This document shows positions 52,939 through 61,518 of a stretch of 64,000 nucleotides of DNA, piece by piece. The stretch is from Acidiphilium sp. PA (GTDB lineage Bacteria > Pseudomonadota > Alphaproteobacteria > Acetobacterales > Acetobacteraceae). Each line of letters opens with the position of its first letter. Positions within the stretch are counted from its first letter, which is position 1. A program made the translations under genes and the position numbers. The stretch lies in NCBI RefSeq assembly GCF_026191915.1, contig NZ_JAIMBY010000001.1:62001-126000 (forward strand), read 5' to 3'. The notes beneath the pieces were generated by a model. That model searched no databases and was not told the origin of the DNA. It saw nothing but the letters and a program-made list of their open reading frames with translations.

Positions 52939-54534
52939 TCAGCCCATTTTGGTCAGAGCCCATTTAACCTGTTGCAGGCCATCCTGGGTACTGGTGAGAA
53001 CGATCTGTTCGGCACGGCGCGGCTCGGTGCCGCCGAAATAGATGGATTCCTCCACGGTAAGGGCAGCACCACCCGCGCGCAGCCGCCATCCCTGACCCGA
53101 TGGCAGGCGGAGCAGCGCGGCTTCGTTATCCTGCTGAATGCTCGCGGTGACGTTGGGGTGAAGGTGAAACCGCAGCGTGAAGGGCTGCGGCTGGCCGGCT
53201 TCGACACTGTCTTCGCCGCGCAGATCTTCGCCGCTTTCGGACAGATAAAGCCGGCGGCGATGAATGGCGTCGAACGGTTTTTTCCAACCATCGTGACTCG
53301 CCTCTAGCCAATGGGCCCCGTTTGCCTCGTGGCGCGTGAGCTCGACACTACTCGGTCTGCGCCCGAGGCCCTCAGGTCTGATTTCGGAAGAGGAGACATC
53401 GGCGATGATCAGCGTGGAGTGAGCCGCGGTGGCACGTAGCGCATCGCACCAATCGGTGGCGGAAGCAGGCGCCGCTCCGCAATTTACGATCAGCCGTTCG
53501 CGTCCCACCGAGAATTCGAACGCCAGCGTTCCGGCGTGGGCGAACCGGTCCATCCCCTGGCCGGGCGGCGCGCCGGCATCGATGATGATGGTCGTCTTGC
53601 CCGCACTGAGGCGATGAAAACCCGACTGGGCGAGCGATACATTGCTGCGCCCGGTGCGGCCGGCCTGGCTCAGCACAAGGTCGATCAAATTGGGCCAGTC
53701 TTCCGCGGTGCCATTGAACAGTGCGAGGCCGCCATCAGCATGGCGGAGTGCGCGCAGCGCCACAGCCATCCGCTCGATCGTGCCCGGCAGCTGCGGCGGA
53801 GCCTCCGCGCGGGCGGATTGCAGCAAGGCGCGAATCTCGGTGAGGTCCTGCAACGCAGCAAGGTGGGCGGCGGGGCTGCGTTCGGCGTGTGAGCCATCCG
53901 GCAGGATCTGGCGAGTAATTTCCGGCACCAGAAATTTCAGGGCGCGCGGCAGAAAGGCCGCATGTTCGGGCAAGGCGACCGAGGCGGCGATCAGCCCCTT
54001 GATGGCGGTAAACGCGCGCCCGTCGCGTGCTTCTACCGGCAGGGCAGCGGCCAGGTGCCGTGCATCGTGCACCAGGCGGCCCATCAGCATCTGGCGGAAA
54101 TCGTCATCGGCGGAGGCCGCGAAGAAATCGTAATGGCCGAGCCAGGCCGTGAGACGGGCACCGCTGACCGGCGGCGCGGTTACAAGGGCGGGGAGTTGAT
54201 CGCAGCCGATCCAATCCGTGATCAGCGCGCGGGCGCGCGAGCGGGCAGCATCGGTGCCGAGGGCGCGCAGATCGCGCAGCCAACTAAAGCCGTGAATATG
54301 CGCGAGCATCAAAGGTGAAGCATCGCTTGCCGTAAAACCGCCCGGGCGCAACGGGCGCAGCGCGCCGCGATACTCGAGTTCACCCTTGATGATCCGCGCC
54401 CCGCGGCCAGGCTCGCCGGGCCAGGGATCGCGCACGGGCAAGGCCGGCGCGTCCGGCACACCGCCGCCACGCAGCGTGGCGAGTTTGGCCATCCATTGCC
54501 GGGCGCCGCGCATCATCGGGCCACCCTCACTCAT
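52939..54534 (-). CDS. Heparinase II/III family protein
   Basis: The 531-residue protein has the family's helical N terminus (IHGFSWLRDLRALG, WLGHYDFFAASADDDFRQMLMGRLVHDARHL) and a C-terminal beta domain (SGFHRLSAGKTTIIIDAGAPPG, AHAGTLAFEFSVGRERLIVNCG, HSTLIIADVSSSEI). Homologues beside rpe and purH are common in alphaproteobacteria. It may cleave uronic-acid-containing polysaccharide, yet it has no clear signal peptide. ATG 54534 is taken; a start at 54582 would overlap rpe by 35 bases. Confidence 0.85.
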   Translation of the reverse strand: MSEGGPMMRGARQWMAKLATLRGGGVPDAPALPVRDPWPGEPGRGARIIKGELEYRGALRPLRPGGFTASDASPLMLAHIHGFSWLRDLRALGTDAARSRARALITDWIGCDQLPALVTAPPVSGARLTAWLGHYDFFAASADDDFRQMLMGRLVHDARHLAAALPVEARDGRAFTAIKGLIAASVALPEHAAFLPRALKFLVPEITRQILPDGSHAERSPAAHLAALQDLTEIRALLQSARAEAPPQLPGTIERMAVALRALRHADGGLALFNGTAEDWPNLIDLVLSQAGRTGRSNVSLAQSGFHRLSAGKTTIIIDAGAPPGQGMDRFAHAGTLAFEFSVGRERLIVNCGAAPASATDWCDALRATAAHSTLIIADVSSSEIRPEGLGRRPSSVELTRHEANGAHWLEASHDGWKKPFDAIHRRRLYLSESGEDLRGEDSVEAGQPQPFTLRFHLHPNVTASIQQDNEAALLRLPSGQGWRLRAGGAALTVEESIYFGGTEPRRAEQIVLTSTQDGLQQVKWALTKMG

Positions 54535-54547
54535 GACCGGGCGCTCG

Positions 54548-55216
54548 TCATGAAGACTTGAGCGCCGCGATGGCGGTGGCATAGTCGGGCTTGCCGAAAA
54601 TGGCGCTACCGGCGATCAGCACATCGGCACCGGCCTCAACCGCCTGCAAGGCCGTGACCGGGTCTATGCCGCCATCCGTTTCGATGTGGATGGCGCGGCC
54701 AGTCTGGCGGATCATCGCGCGCAGAGCCGCAATTTTCGGCAACTGGCTGGCGAGGAATTTCTGACCGCCGAAACCCGGATTGACGGTCATGACATTAATA
54801 ATGTCGATCAGGTCGAGCACGTTGGCCACCGCATCGACCGGGGTGGCGGGGTTGAGCGCAACACCGGCTTTCTTGCCCAGCGCGCGAATCGCCTGCAGCG
54901 AGCGATGCAGATGGGGCCCGGCCTCGGCGTGAATTGTGATGTGATCGGCGCCGGCCGCGGCAAACTCGGCAAGATAGGCGTCGACCGGGGCGATCATCAG
55001 ATGCAGGTCAAACACGAGCTTGGTATGCGGGCGGAGCGCCTTGATGACCAGGGGACCGAAACTGATGTTCGGAACGAAATGCCCGTCCATGACATCAAGA
55101 TGAAGCCAATCGGCCCCTGCCCGCCCGATGGCCGCGACTTCGTCGTTCAGGCGACCGAAATCGGCGGCAAGCAGGCTGGGTGCGATGATCGGTGCCGCTT
55201 TGGGTTGTTCCCTCAT
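54548..55216 (-). CDS. rpe: Ribulose-phosphate 3-epimerase
   Basis: The 222-residue TIM-barrel enzyme interconverts ribulose 5-phosphate and xylulose 5-phosphate in the pentose phosphate pathway. It has [52 protein letters not shown] and [11 protein letters not shown] 55216 is chosen; a GTG at 55243 would add nine residues. It begins the minus-strand run that goes on to purH. Confidence 0.95.
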   Translation of the reverse strand: MREQPKAAPIIAPSLLAADFGRLNDEVAAIGRAGADWLHLDVMDGHFVPNISFGPLVIKALRPHTKLVFDLHLMIAPVDAYLAEFAAAGADHITIHAEAGPHLHRSLQAIRALGKKAGVALNPATPVDAVANVLDLIDIINVMTVNPGFGGQKFLASQLPKIAALRAMIRQTGRAIHIETDGGIDPVTALQAVEAGADVLIAGSAIFGKPDYATAIAALKSS

Positions 55217-55420
55217 GCCTATGCTTGTAGCGAAGTGTGTCACGCCTTCACAAGCACGGAACCGCTTTAATGTTCAGGCTTTAATATCGATGCGCCGAAT
55301 GACCCCGGTCCACGCGCCATTTCGGACCCCACCGCAAGATTTTAAACGCCGGCTGCGAATTGTCGCAATCATGCGACGCTAAAACGTCTGCCAACGGCAT
55401 GACGTGCCGGCGCCCTCGCC

Positions 55421-55885
55421 TTATTCGGACGGAAACGTGTCGGACGGGGCAAGCGACTTGATCAGATCGAACATCCGTTTCCGGACCGTGGGTTCGGCAA
55501 TGCGGTAATACGCGCGGACCAGTTCGAGCGTTTCACGCTTGGTCATATGATCGTCGAGGCCGACACCAAACGGCTCCTGTGTCTCAGCGAAGCCGTGGCT
55601 GCGACCACGTGGGCCGGACATCGGCGTCGCATCCATCCCCTCGGGCATATCATCAAAAAAGAAACTGATCGGCACATCGAGCACGCGGGAGATGTCGAAC
55701 AAGCGTGATGCACCTACACGATTGACGCCGCGCTCGTATTTCTGAACCTGCTGGAAGGTCAGCCCGAGAGCATCACCCAACTTCTCCTGCGACATCCCCA
55801 GGAGCGTACGCCGTAGCCGGATGCGTGAACCGACATGGACATCGATCGGACTTGGACGCCCATCCCGCTCGCTACGGTCACTCAT
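55421..55885 (-). CDS. Xre-family helix-turn-helix regulator
   Basis: The 154-residue protein has an N-terminal HTH (VGSRIRLRRTLLGMSQEKLGDALGLTFQQVQKYERGVNRVGASRLF), then VLDVPISFFFDDMPEG and a C-terminal helical part (LVRAYYRIAEPTVRKRMFDLIKSLA). It matches a widespread alphaproteobacterial regulator family whose targets are mostly unknown. ATG 55885 is taken; one at 55972 would add 29 residues. A large AT-rich gap lies upstream. Confidence 0.85.
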   Translation of the reverse strand: MSDRSERDGRPSPIDVHVGSRIRLRRTLLGMSQEKLGDALGLTFQQVQKYERGVNRVGASRLFDISRVLDVPISFFFDDMPEGMDATPMSGPRGRSHGFAETQEPFGVGLDDHMTKRETLELVRAYYRIAEPTVRKRMFDLIKSLAPSDTFPSE

Positions 55886-56241
55886 CTCATTTGCCAACCT
55901 GGTCACTTCTGGCTCTCCGAGCGTCGGGCCGCCAAGGGCACCGCTGCCAAATCGATTGTAATCTTTGATCATAACACCGTCATGGTGCCGCTTACGTCAT
56001 TCTTACGCTGCGGCCTGAAAAGCCGGAACCAGCGAGCTATCCCAAATTTTTAGCCTTCACTCTGCCTTAGTATCGTCAAAACATATTACCTTGTCTATAT
56101 TTTAAGAAAAAAATACATCATGAGGCTAATTCTACCACAGATCGCCATTACAGGACGGACCTGACAATCTGCAATAGCAGTTCCTTCAAAATTCTGCAAG
56201 CTCGATCAAATTTTAAGACATTTTTTTTCTGTCACATTAAC
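55886..56241. other. AT-rich gap between lnt and the Xre regulator
   Basis: About 350 bases without a supported gene. The stretch from about 56040 is AT-rich with runs such as AAGAAAAAAATACATC and CATTTTTTTTCTG. On the minus strand the latter follows the lnt stop and could act as a weak terminator (GACA/TGTC). The region also holds the promoter of the regulator gene. No RNA gene is evident. Confidence 0.5.
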
Positions 56242-57777
56242 CTAAGGCGTTATAGAGAATATAAGCATAACAAACGCTAGAGCCACTGAATAAAATGCAA
56301 TGATCCCAGCCATCGTTAGCCCGAATTTGGCATAGGGTGTTGGCGCCAATGCAACCGGAAGTCGATGAACCAGGACACCCCGGCGATCAAGGCCCAGCCG
56401 GGCCAGAATGCGGCCATGCGGCCCGATCACGGCGGAAATTCCCGAGTTGGTATCAACCACGAGGGGCAGCCCTTCCTCGACCGCGCGCAACCGCGTTGTC
56501 GCGAAGTTCTGGCGCGGGCCGGTGCTGTCGCCAAACCAGGCGTTGTCGCTGATATTAAGCAGCCAGCCTGGGCGATCAGCCGCGTCGACGATCTGGCCGG
56601 AAAAGATCGACTCGTAGCAAATCAGCGGGCCAACCGCCGGTATCCCGGGCACATGCAGCGTGCGCGGGCCCGGGCCAGCCGCAAAACCGCCGCCCGGCGT
56701 TATTTTGAATGGAATGACCGCCGGCGTGTATTCGCCGAAGGGTACCAGTTTCCACTTGTCATACCAGGCGACCGCCGGACCTGGACCATCGACGGCGATA
56801 AGCGAATTATAGACCTTACCGGTCCGACCGTAACGAAACGACCCGGCAAGCACAGGCGTCGCCCCGGTAATGGCGGCGATCGCGGCGCGCGCCGATGCAT
56901 CGGTCTGCAATAGCGCGGGGCTCGCGGTCTCCGGCCAGACGATGACTTTCGGGCCGGTACCCGCCTGCTGCATGGCCTGCTGCGTCATGTGAAGGTCGCG
57001 CCGCCAGCGCGCCTCGAGCGCGGGCCGCGTGAAACTGCCCGGCACCGGGAAGCGCGGCTGGATCATCGCAACTGTCAGCGTACGGTCCGGCGCCGGGCCG
57101 GCGCCGGTACGGATGAGGCCGAAGCTGATCCAGCATACCATGAGTATTGCGCTCGCGACCCAGCCGCGCCGGCCGAGCAGCGGCAAACCCGCGGCAATAC
57201 AGGTGAGCAAAGTGAGGAGGTAAATACCGCCCCAGGCGGCCGGCTGCATCATAATCACGCCGATCTCGCCGGGAATCGCCCAGTCCGCACCCCAGAAATT
57301 CCAGGGAAACCCCGTGAACAGAAATTGTTGGGCCAGATTGGCCATCACCATGACGCCCGCGAACATCAGAACCATCGCCACGGCGGCAGCCTGGTTGCGG
57401 AACGGCCGAACCCAGTACACCGCGACGGCGGGGAGCATGAAATAGCAGGCCGTGGCCGCGGCCAAACCGGGTGCCGCGATTGGCACCGCCCACCAGAATT
57501 GCTGTGCCATGATCAGCATGGGTTCGGTGACCCAGAACAGACCGAACAGGTTGAAGCCAAAGCCGAAGCACCAGCCGATCCAGATCGCGCGGCGCCAGCC
57601 GCCTGCCCGGGCGAGGCTGCGCAGCAAGCCGGGGACTACCAACCATAGCAGTGGCACCAGATAAAAAGGCGGCAATGCCAGGGCCGCGAGCAGCCCGAGG
57701 CCGAAGGCGCGCCATGGGTCCGTCTTGAGTCGTGCGGGCAGCGTTGCCGTCCACCGGCGTTGGGTCAGCGTTGACAT
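56242..57777 (-). CDS. lnt: Apolipoprotein N-acyltransferase
   Basis: The 511-residue inner-membrane enzyme adds the third acyl chain to lipoproteins. It has an N-terminal set of membrane helices (FGLGLLAALALPPFYLVPLLWLVVPGLL) and a nitrilase-like domain with VIVWPETASPALL (catalytic Glu), WYDKWKLVPFGEYTP (Lys) and GPLICYESIFSG (Cys). The last helix and stop are AT-rich. It follows mtnC by 13 bases. Confidence 0.94.
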   Translation of the reverse strand: MSTLTQRRWTATLPARLKTDPWRAFGLGLLAALALPPFYLVPLLWLVVPGLLRSLARAGGWRRAIWIGWCFGFGFNLFGLFWVTEPMLIMAQQFWWAVPIAAPGLAAATACYFMLPAVAVYWVRPFRNQAAAVAMVLMFAGVMVMANLAQQFLFTGFPWNFWGADWAIPGEIGVIMMQPAAWGGIYLLTLLTCIAAGLPLLGRRGWVASAILMVCWISFGLIRTGAGPAPDRTLTVAMIQPRFPVPGSFTRPALEARWRRDLHMTQQAMQQAGTGPKVIVWPETASPALLQTDASARAAIAAITGATPVLAGSFRYGRTGKVYNSLIAVDGPGPAVAWYDKWKLVPFGEYTPAVIPFKITPGGGFAAGPGPRTLHVPGIPAVGPLICYESIFSGQIVDAADRPGWLLNISDNAWFGDSTGPRQNFATTRLRAVEEGLPLVVDTNSGISAVIGPHGRILARLGLDRRGVLVHRLPVALAPTPYAKFGLTMAGIIAFYSVALAFVMLIFSITP

Positions 57778-57790
57778 CGAGCAGCCTCCG

Positions 57791-58495
57791 TTATTGCGGC
57801 TGGGATAGGCCGAATTGCCGGGCGACGCTGGTCAAATTCGCGGCATGAGGGTGCGTCGTACCGGCGAGGGTCCCATCTGCCGGACGGACCAGCTGGCAGA
57901 CCGCAAACCCGGCCGCTGCCGCCGCGGTGAGTTCAGCGTCCACATCGGACAGAAACAAAATGCTCCCGGCGGGCGCCGCAAGGCTGCGGGCGATCGCGGC
58001 GTAGCTGGCAGCCTCCCGTTTCGGGCCCATCCTGGTGTCGAAAAATTCACTGATCAGGCTGAGTCGATCACCGGCAGGACTATGGCGGAACAGCAGGCGC
58101 TGGGCCTGTTCGGAACCGGATGAATAGACCGCAAGGGTGGTGCCGGCGTCATGCCAGGCTTGCAGGGTGGGCAGCACATCGGCGTAGAAATCGCTGGTCA
58201 ACGCGCCATCGGCGAAGCCCTGCGCCCAGATCCGACCCTGGATATGTTTGAGCGGCGCGAGTTTCGCATCGCGGTCCATCAACGCCAGTAACGTTTCCAG
58301 TGGCGGCGCGCCTGGCGTGATCCGATCAAGTTCGGCCAAAGCCGCCACAATGTCGGGCTCACTCGCGTGGCTTGCCAGGAAACGGGCAAGACGCACGCGC
58401 GCGTAGGGAAACAGCACGTCATGCACGAAGCTGATCGGTGCGATCGTGCCCTCGATATCGAGCAGCACGACCGCCGGCGGCGCGGTGTCAGGCAT
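57791..58495 (-). CDS. mtnC: Acireductone synthase (enolase-phosphatase E1)
   Basis: The 234-residue HAD enzyme converts 2,3-diketo-5-methylthiopentyl-1-phosphate to acireductone in methionine salvage. It has VVLLDIEGTIAPISFVHDVLFPYA, the YSSGSEQAQRLLF segment and LFLSDVDAELTAAAAAGF. As a fused enolase-phosphatase it replaces the separate MtnW and MtnX enzymes. It is the third gene of the mtnB-mtnD-mtnC order. Confidence 0.95.
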   Translation of the reverse strand: MPDTAPPAVVLLDIEGTIAPISFVHDVLFPYARVRLARFLASHASEPDIVAALAELDRITPGAPPLETLLALMDRDAKLAPLKHIQGRIWAQGFADGALTSDFYADVLPTLQAWHDAGTTLAVYSSGSEQAQRLLFRHSPAGDRLSLISEFFDTRMGPKREAASYAAIARSLAAPAGSILFLSDVDAELTAAAAAGFAVCQLVRPADGTLAGTTHPHAANLTSVARQFGLSQPQ

Positions 58496-58514
58496 TAGTC
58501 GATGTCAGCCGGTA

Positions 58515-59054
58515 TCAGGTGACGGGAAAGCGCGCGCTGATCGCATCGCCGGTGAAATGCGCAACCCAGCCCGACGGATCGGTAAAGATGCGCAAGGCGA
58601 TGAAATCAGGTCGTTCGCCGGCGTCGAACCAGTGCCGGATGTTAGCGGGCACCGAAATCAGATCGCCCTTGGTGCACAGAGCATCGAACACCTTGCCCTC
58701 GGTGTGCATCACGAAGTGGCCGGCGCCACTGACGAAGAACCGGACCTCGTCCTCGGTGTGACTGTGCTCGTTGAGGAATTTTTCACGCAGCGCGCCGGCT
58801 TGTGGGTGATCGGGCGTCATTTTGATGACATCTGCAGTGCCAGCACCCGTTTCACCCATCAGCCGGTCGAGATAGGGGCGATAGGCTTCAAGGATCGCAT
58901 CCGCCTCCGCATCGGCGGGCAGGGTCACCGGACTGTCCCAACGTTCGAACCGCACACCGATAGTCGCGAGATGGGCTGCGATCTCAGTGGCATCATCGGT
59001 GTCGAGCACCGGTGCGCCGGGGGCGTTATCGTCGAAAATCCGCAGGCCGCTCAT
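58515..59054 (-). CDS. mtnD: Acireductone dioxygenase
   Basis: The 179-residue cupin oxidises acireductone to the methionine precursor 4-methylthio-2-oxobutanoate and formate. Metal ligands are visible in HSHTEDEVRFFVSGAGHF (His, His, Glu) and the following HTEGK region with a further His. ATG 59054 overlaps the mtnB stop (ATGA). Confidence 0.95.
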   Translation of the reverse strand: MSGLRIFDDNAPGAPVLDTDDATEIAAHLATIGVRFERWDSPVTLPADAEADAILEAYRPYLDRLMGETGAGTADVIKMTPDHPQAGALREKFLNEHSHTEDEVRFFVSGAGHFVMHTEGKVFDALCTKGDLISVPANIRHWFDAGERPDFIALRIFTDPSGWVAHFTGDAISARFPVT

Positions 59055-59677
59055 CGCATCAGTCTCCGTTCGCACTCGCAGGATATCAGGAATTCCAGGG
59101 CTTCAAGCCGCCAGAAACAACGCTCGATGTCCGGACCCCAGGCATAAACGCCATGGCCGCGCAGAATATAGCCGATCGGTGCCGCCTCGAGTGAGGGCGC
59201 GATCACGTCAGCCAGACGCGCGATATCCTGATCATTGTCGAACACCGGCACGCTCGCCACGGTCTGATGCGTCGTGATACCCGGGAAAGCCTTGAGAATC
59301 TCATAGTCCTGCAGGATCAGAGACTCCTCGTGGGTAACCATCGAAAGTGCGGTCGCCGCGACCGAGTGGCCGTGCAAGACGGCGCCGACCGCGGGGAAAT
59401 GACGATAGAGCTGACAGTGCAACAGGGTTTCGGCGCTCGGTTTGTCGGCGGTACGGCGGGGTACGCCATCGAAATCGACCTCGATAATATCGGCCTCGGT
59501 CAGGCGACCTTTGTGAACGCCGCTGCGCGTGATCGCCATGCGCTGATCATCCAGCCGCGCCGACAGATTACCCGACGAAGCCGGAACCCAGCCGCGCGCA
59601 TCCATACGCGCGCCGATGGCGATCAGGCCATGCGCCGCCTGCAGCAGGCTTTTGTGCATCAGCGTCGGTGTGGTCAA
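59051..59677 (-). CDS. mtnB: Methylthioribulose-1-phosphate dehydratase
   Basis: The 208-residue class II aldolase-like enzyme dehydrates 5-methylthioribulose 1-phosphate. It has WVPASSGNLSARLD, VGAVLHGHSVAATALS with the metal histidines, and YILRGHGVYAWG. The start is TTG at 59677, overlapping the tatA stop; an ATG at 59659 is an alternative. mtnA and mtnK are not in the window, so the pathway is incomplete here. Confidence 0.93.
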   Translation of the reverse strand: MTTPTLMHKSLLQAAHGLIAIGARMDARGWVPASSGNLSARLDDQRMAITRSGVHKGRLTEADIIEVDFDGVPRRTADKPSAETLLHCQLYRHFPAVGAVLHGHSVAATALSMVTHEESLILQDYEILKAFPGITTHQTVASVPVFDNDQDIARLADVIAPSLEAAPIGYILRGHGVYAWGPDIERCFWRLEALEFLISCECERRLMR

Positions 59678-59949
59678 AGACGCGTCTGATCCGACGCCCT
59701 GACCGGATCAGGTTGACGAACCGGCGTTTCAGCGGGTGGAGCGCCCTCGGCGACACGGGTCTGCACCTGCGGAGCCGGTGGATTGATCGTCGCGGCCGGC
59801 TTGGCGGGGTCGTGATCGGACACGTTCTGTTTGAACGCCTTGATGCCCTTACCGACCTCCCCCATCAGGTTGCCAACGCGGGAACCGCCGAACAAAAGGG
59901 CGATGACGCCGATAACGATGATCCAATGAACGGGAGAATCGAAGCCCAT
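59674..59949 (-). CDS. tatA: TatA/E family protein, copy 1
   Basis: The 91-residue protein has a TatA fold: an N-terminal membrane helix (VHWIIVIGVIALLFGGSRVG), a short hinge, and the amphipathic helix LMGEVGKGIKAFKQNV with a Pro-rich tail. TatA forms the pore of the twin-arginine export system. GAGGTAAT precedes the start. Its stop overlaps the mtnB start (TTGA). tatB and tatC are not here. Confidence 0.88.
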   Translation of the reverse strand: MGFDSPVHWIIVIGVIALLFGGSRVGNLMGEVGKGIKAFKQNVSDHDPAKPAATINPPAPQVQTRVAEGAPPAETPVRQPDPVRASDQTRL

Positions 59950-59958
59950 GAGATTACC

Positions 59959-60180
59959 TCAGACCTTTGTGCGATCGGTGCTGGTCGTCTGCACCGGCGG
60001 TGCAGGCACGTGCTGCTCCAACATGGAAGCATCTTTCGGCTGGTCATCGGCCAGATTGTTTTTGAATGACCTCATCCCCCTGCCGAGTTCGCCCATCAGG
60101 TTGCCGACCCGCCCGGAGCCGAACAGGATCAGCACGACCGCGAGAACGATCAGCCAATGCCATATGCTCAAACCACCCAT
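59959..60180 (-). CDS. tatA: TatA/E family protein, copy 2
   Basis: The 73-residue protein has the same plan: SIWHWLIVLAVVLILFGSGRVG, then LMGELGRGMRSFKNNLAD and a polar tail. It lies 9 bases before copy 1 and is probably its paralogue by local duplication. AGGAT-type purines precede the ATG. The two may differ in cargo preference or one may act as TatE. Confidence 0.87.
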   Translation of the reverse strand: MGGLSIWHWLIVLAVVLILFGSGRVGNLMGELGRGMRSFKNNLADDQPKDASMLEQHVPAPPVQTTSTDRTKV

Positions 60181-60494
60181 AATCCTGATCCTTCCTCGAT
60201 GGGAATCACGTCGACATCACATCGGCACGATGCGGCCGACCCGCAATGCCCATAAGCCTAGCCTCACTTTATAGCCCAACCGTCCCCCGACGCCAATGCC
60301 GGCGCCGATGGCCCGCGGTGTCACGATTTGGTCGCGCATGCCAGCAAGCCAGTCACGCAAGCTTACGGATGGCATCATCGGGTTGCCGGAAGGTCGCCAT
60401 TCAATGCCTGTGACGGCGGTTATGGACGTCAGCTATTGGAAGTGCGCGCGGCAATAATCATATCCTGATCGTCAAAACGTGAATGGAAACCGAC
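60181..60494. other. Gap between tatA and the DUF3309-like gene
   Basis: About 310 bases with no supported gene. It should carry the promoter of the tatA-mtn-lnt operon on the minus strand and that of the DUF3309-like gene on the plus strand. I saw no terminator or RNA structure worth naming. Confidence 0.5.
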
Positions 60495-60647
60495 ATGCGT
60501 CTGCTACTCATTATTCTCCTGATTCTCCTTGTGCTGGGCGGCGGATTTGGTCTGCATGGCGGTTTGTTCATCGGCGCCAATGGTCTTTATTACGGAGGTG
60601 GACTGGGTTTGGTGATCGTGGTTGTGCTGATTTTGCTGATTATTTAG
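60495..60647 (+). CDS. DUF3309-like small membrane peptide
   Basis: A 50-residue frame beginning MRLLLIILLILLVLGGG, with a glycine- and tyrosine-rich middle (ANGLYYGGGLGL) and a second helix VIVVVLILLII, matches the DUF3309 type of tiny membrane proteins in alphaproteobacteria. An ATG at 60483 would add four residues. It converges on the regulator gene with an 8-base overlap at the 3' ends. Function unknown. Confidence 0.75.
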   Translation: MRLLLIILLILLVLGGGFGLHGGLFIGANGLYYGGGLGLVIVVVLILLII

Positions 60648-61341
60648 GCGGTAGGGTATCGGTAAGACGATAACCGATGCCAGCCTCGGTGATCACGGAA
60701 AATCCGGTGTCGGTCAGCTTGCGGCGCAACTGGCTGACGTAAATCCTGAGGTAAGCAATATCCTCGCTGTGCGCCGGCCCCCAAACCGCGGTCAGCACTT
60801 GCCGATGTGTCAACACTCGGCCGTAATTGCGAACGAACAGGGCCAGCAGCGTGTACTGGATCCGTGTGAGACCAAGATCGGTCGGATAGCCCTCGACCAG
60901 CAGGCTGGCGGCACGGCGGTCAGGATCGAGCGTCAGGTTGCGGAGCGTCAGTCCAGGGATCGGGTCGCCGGCATGCGACGACGGACGCAAGGCCGCCCGA
61001 ATTCGAGCCAGCAACTCACCCAGCGCAAAAGGTTTCTCGACATAATCGTGCGCCCCGCTGTCGAGCGCTGCGATTTTTTCATCCTCGCGGTCGCGCGCGG
61101 AGAGCACGATGACCGGCACGGGACAAAATGCGCGCAAGCGGCCAAGCACGGCCTGACCGTCGATATCAGGCAAGCCCAGATCGAGCAGAATGAGATCCGG
61201 CGCGGCCGAGGCCGCCATACGGAGCGCGTCCTCAGCGGTTTCGGCGCGTAATGCGGTGAAGCCGGCCGCTTCCAGGGCTGGTTTGAGGAAGCGGTGTATC
61301 TGCGGCTCGTCGTCGACGACCAGGATATTGCCGGTCATCAT
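60640..61341 (-). CDS. kdpE: OmpR/KdpE-family response regulator
   Basis: The 233-residue protein has a receiver domain (ILVVDDEPQIHRFL, phospho-acceptor Asp in LILLDLGLPDIDG, Lys in DYVEKPFALGE) and a winged-helix DNA-binding domain (LTRIQYTLLALFVRNYGRVLTHRQVL, AYLRIYVSQLRRKL). It looks like KdpE, the regulator of high-affinity potassium transport. No kdpD or kdpABC gene is near, so it is an orphan and might have another role. Confidence 0.85.
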   Translation of the reverse strand: MMTGNILVVDDEPQIHRFLKPALEAAGFTALRAETAEDALRMAASAAPDLILLDLGLPDIDGQAVLGRLRAFCPVPVIVLSARDREDEKIAALDSGAHDYVEKPFALGELLARIRAALRPSSHAGDPIPGLTLRNLTLDPDRRAASLLVEGYPTDLGLTRIQYTLLALFVRNYGRVLTHRQVLTAVWGPAHSEDIAYLRIYVSQLRRKLTDTGFSVITEAGIGYRLTDTLPPK

Positions 61342-61373
61342 CGAATTGGCGGGACCGGGATAACCGGAGCGAG

Positions 61374-61413
61374 TGCTTCTTTTTTATAAAAAAGACGCAA
61401 AAAACTTTCTTTC
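61374..61413 (+). repeat. AT-rich palindromic repeat, copy D
   Basis: GCTTCTTTTTTATAAAAAAG then ACGCAAAAAACTTTC matches copy B in inverted orientation, with a slightly longer loop. It lies between dnaA and the regulator gene. Confidence 0.7.
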
Positions 61414-61518
61414 AGGCCGGGTCGGTGCCGTGGGATCGGCCGGGTACCCCGATCGAGGGCTGGTCGAACACCGGCTTTGTCAGCCGATCAAGGTGGTCCG
61501 TGCGTCGCCCCCGCCCCA

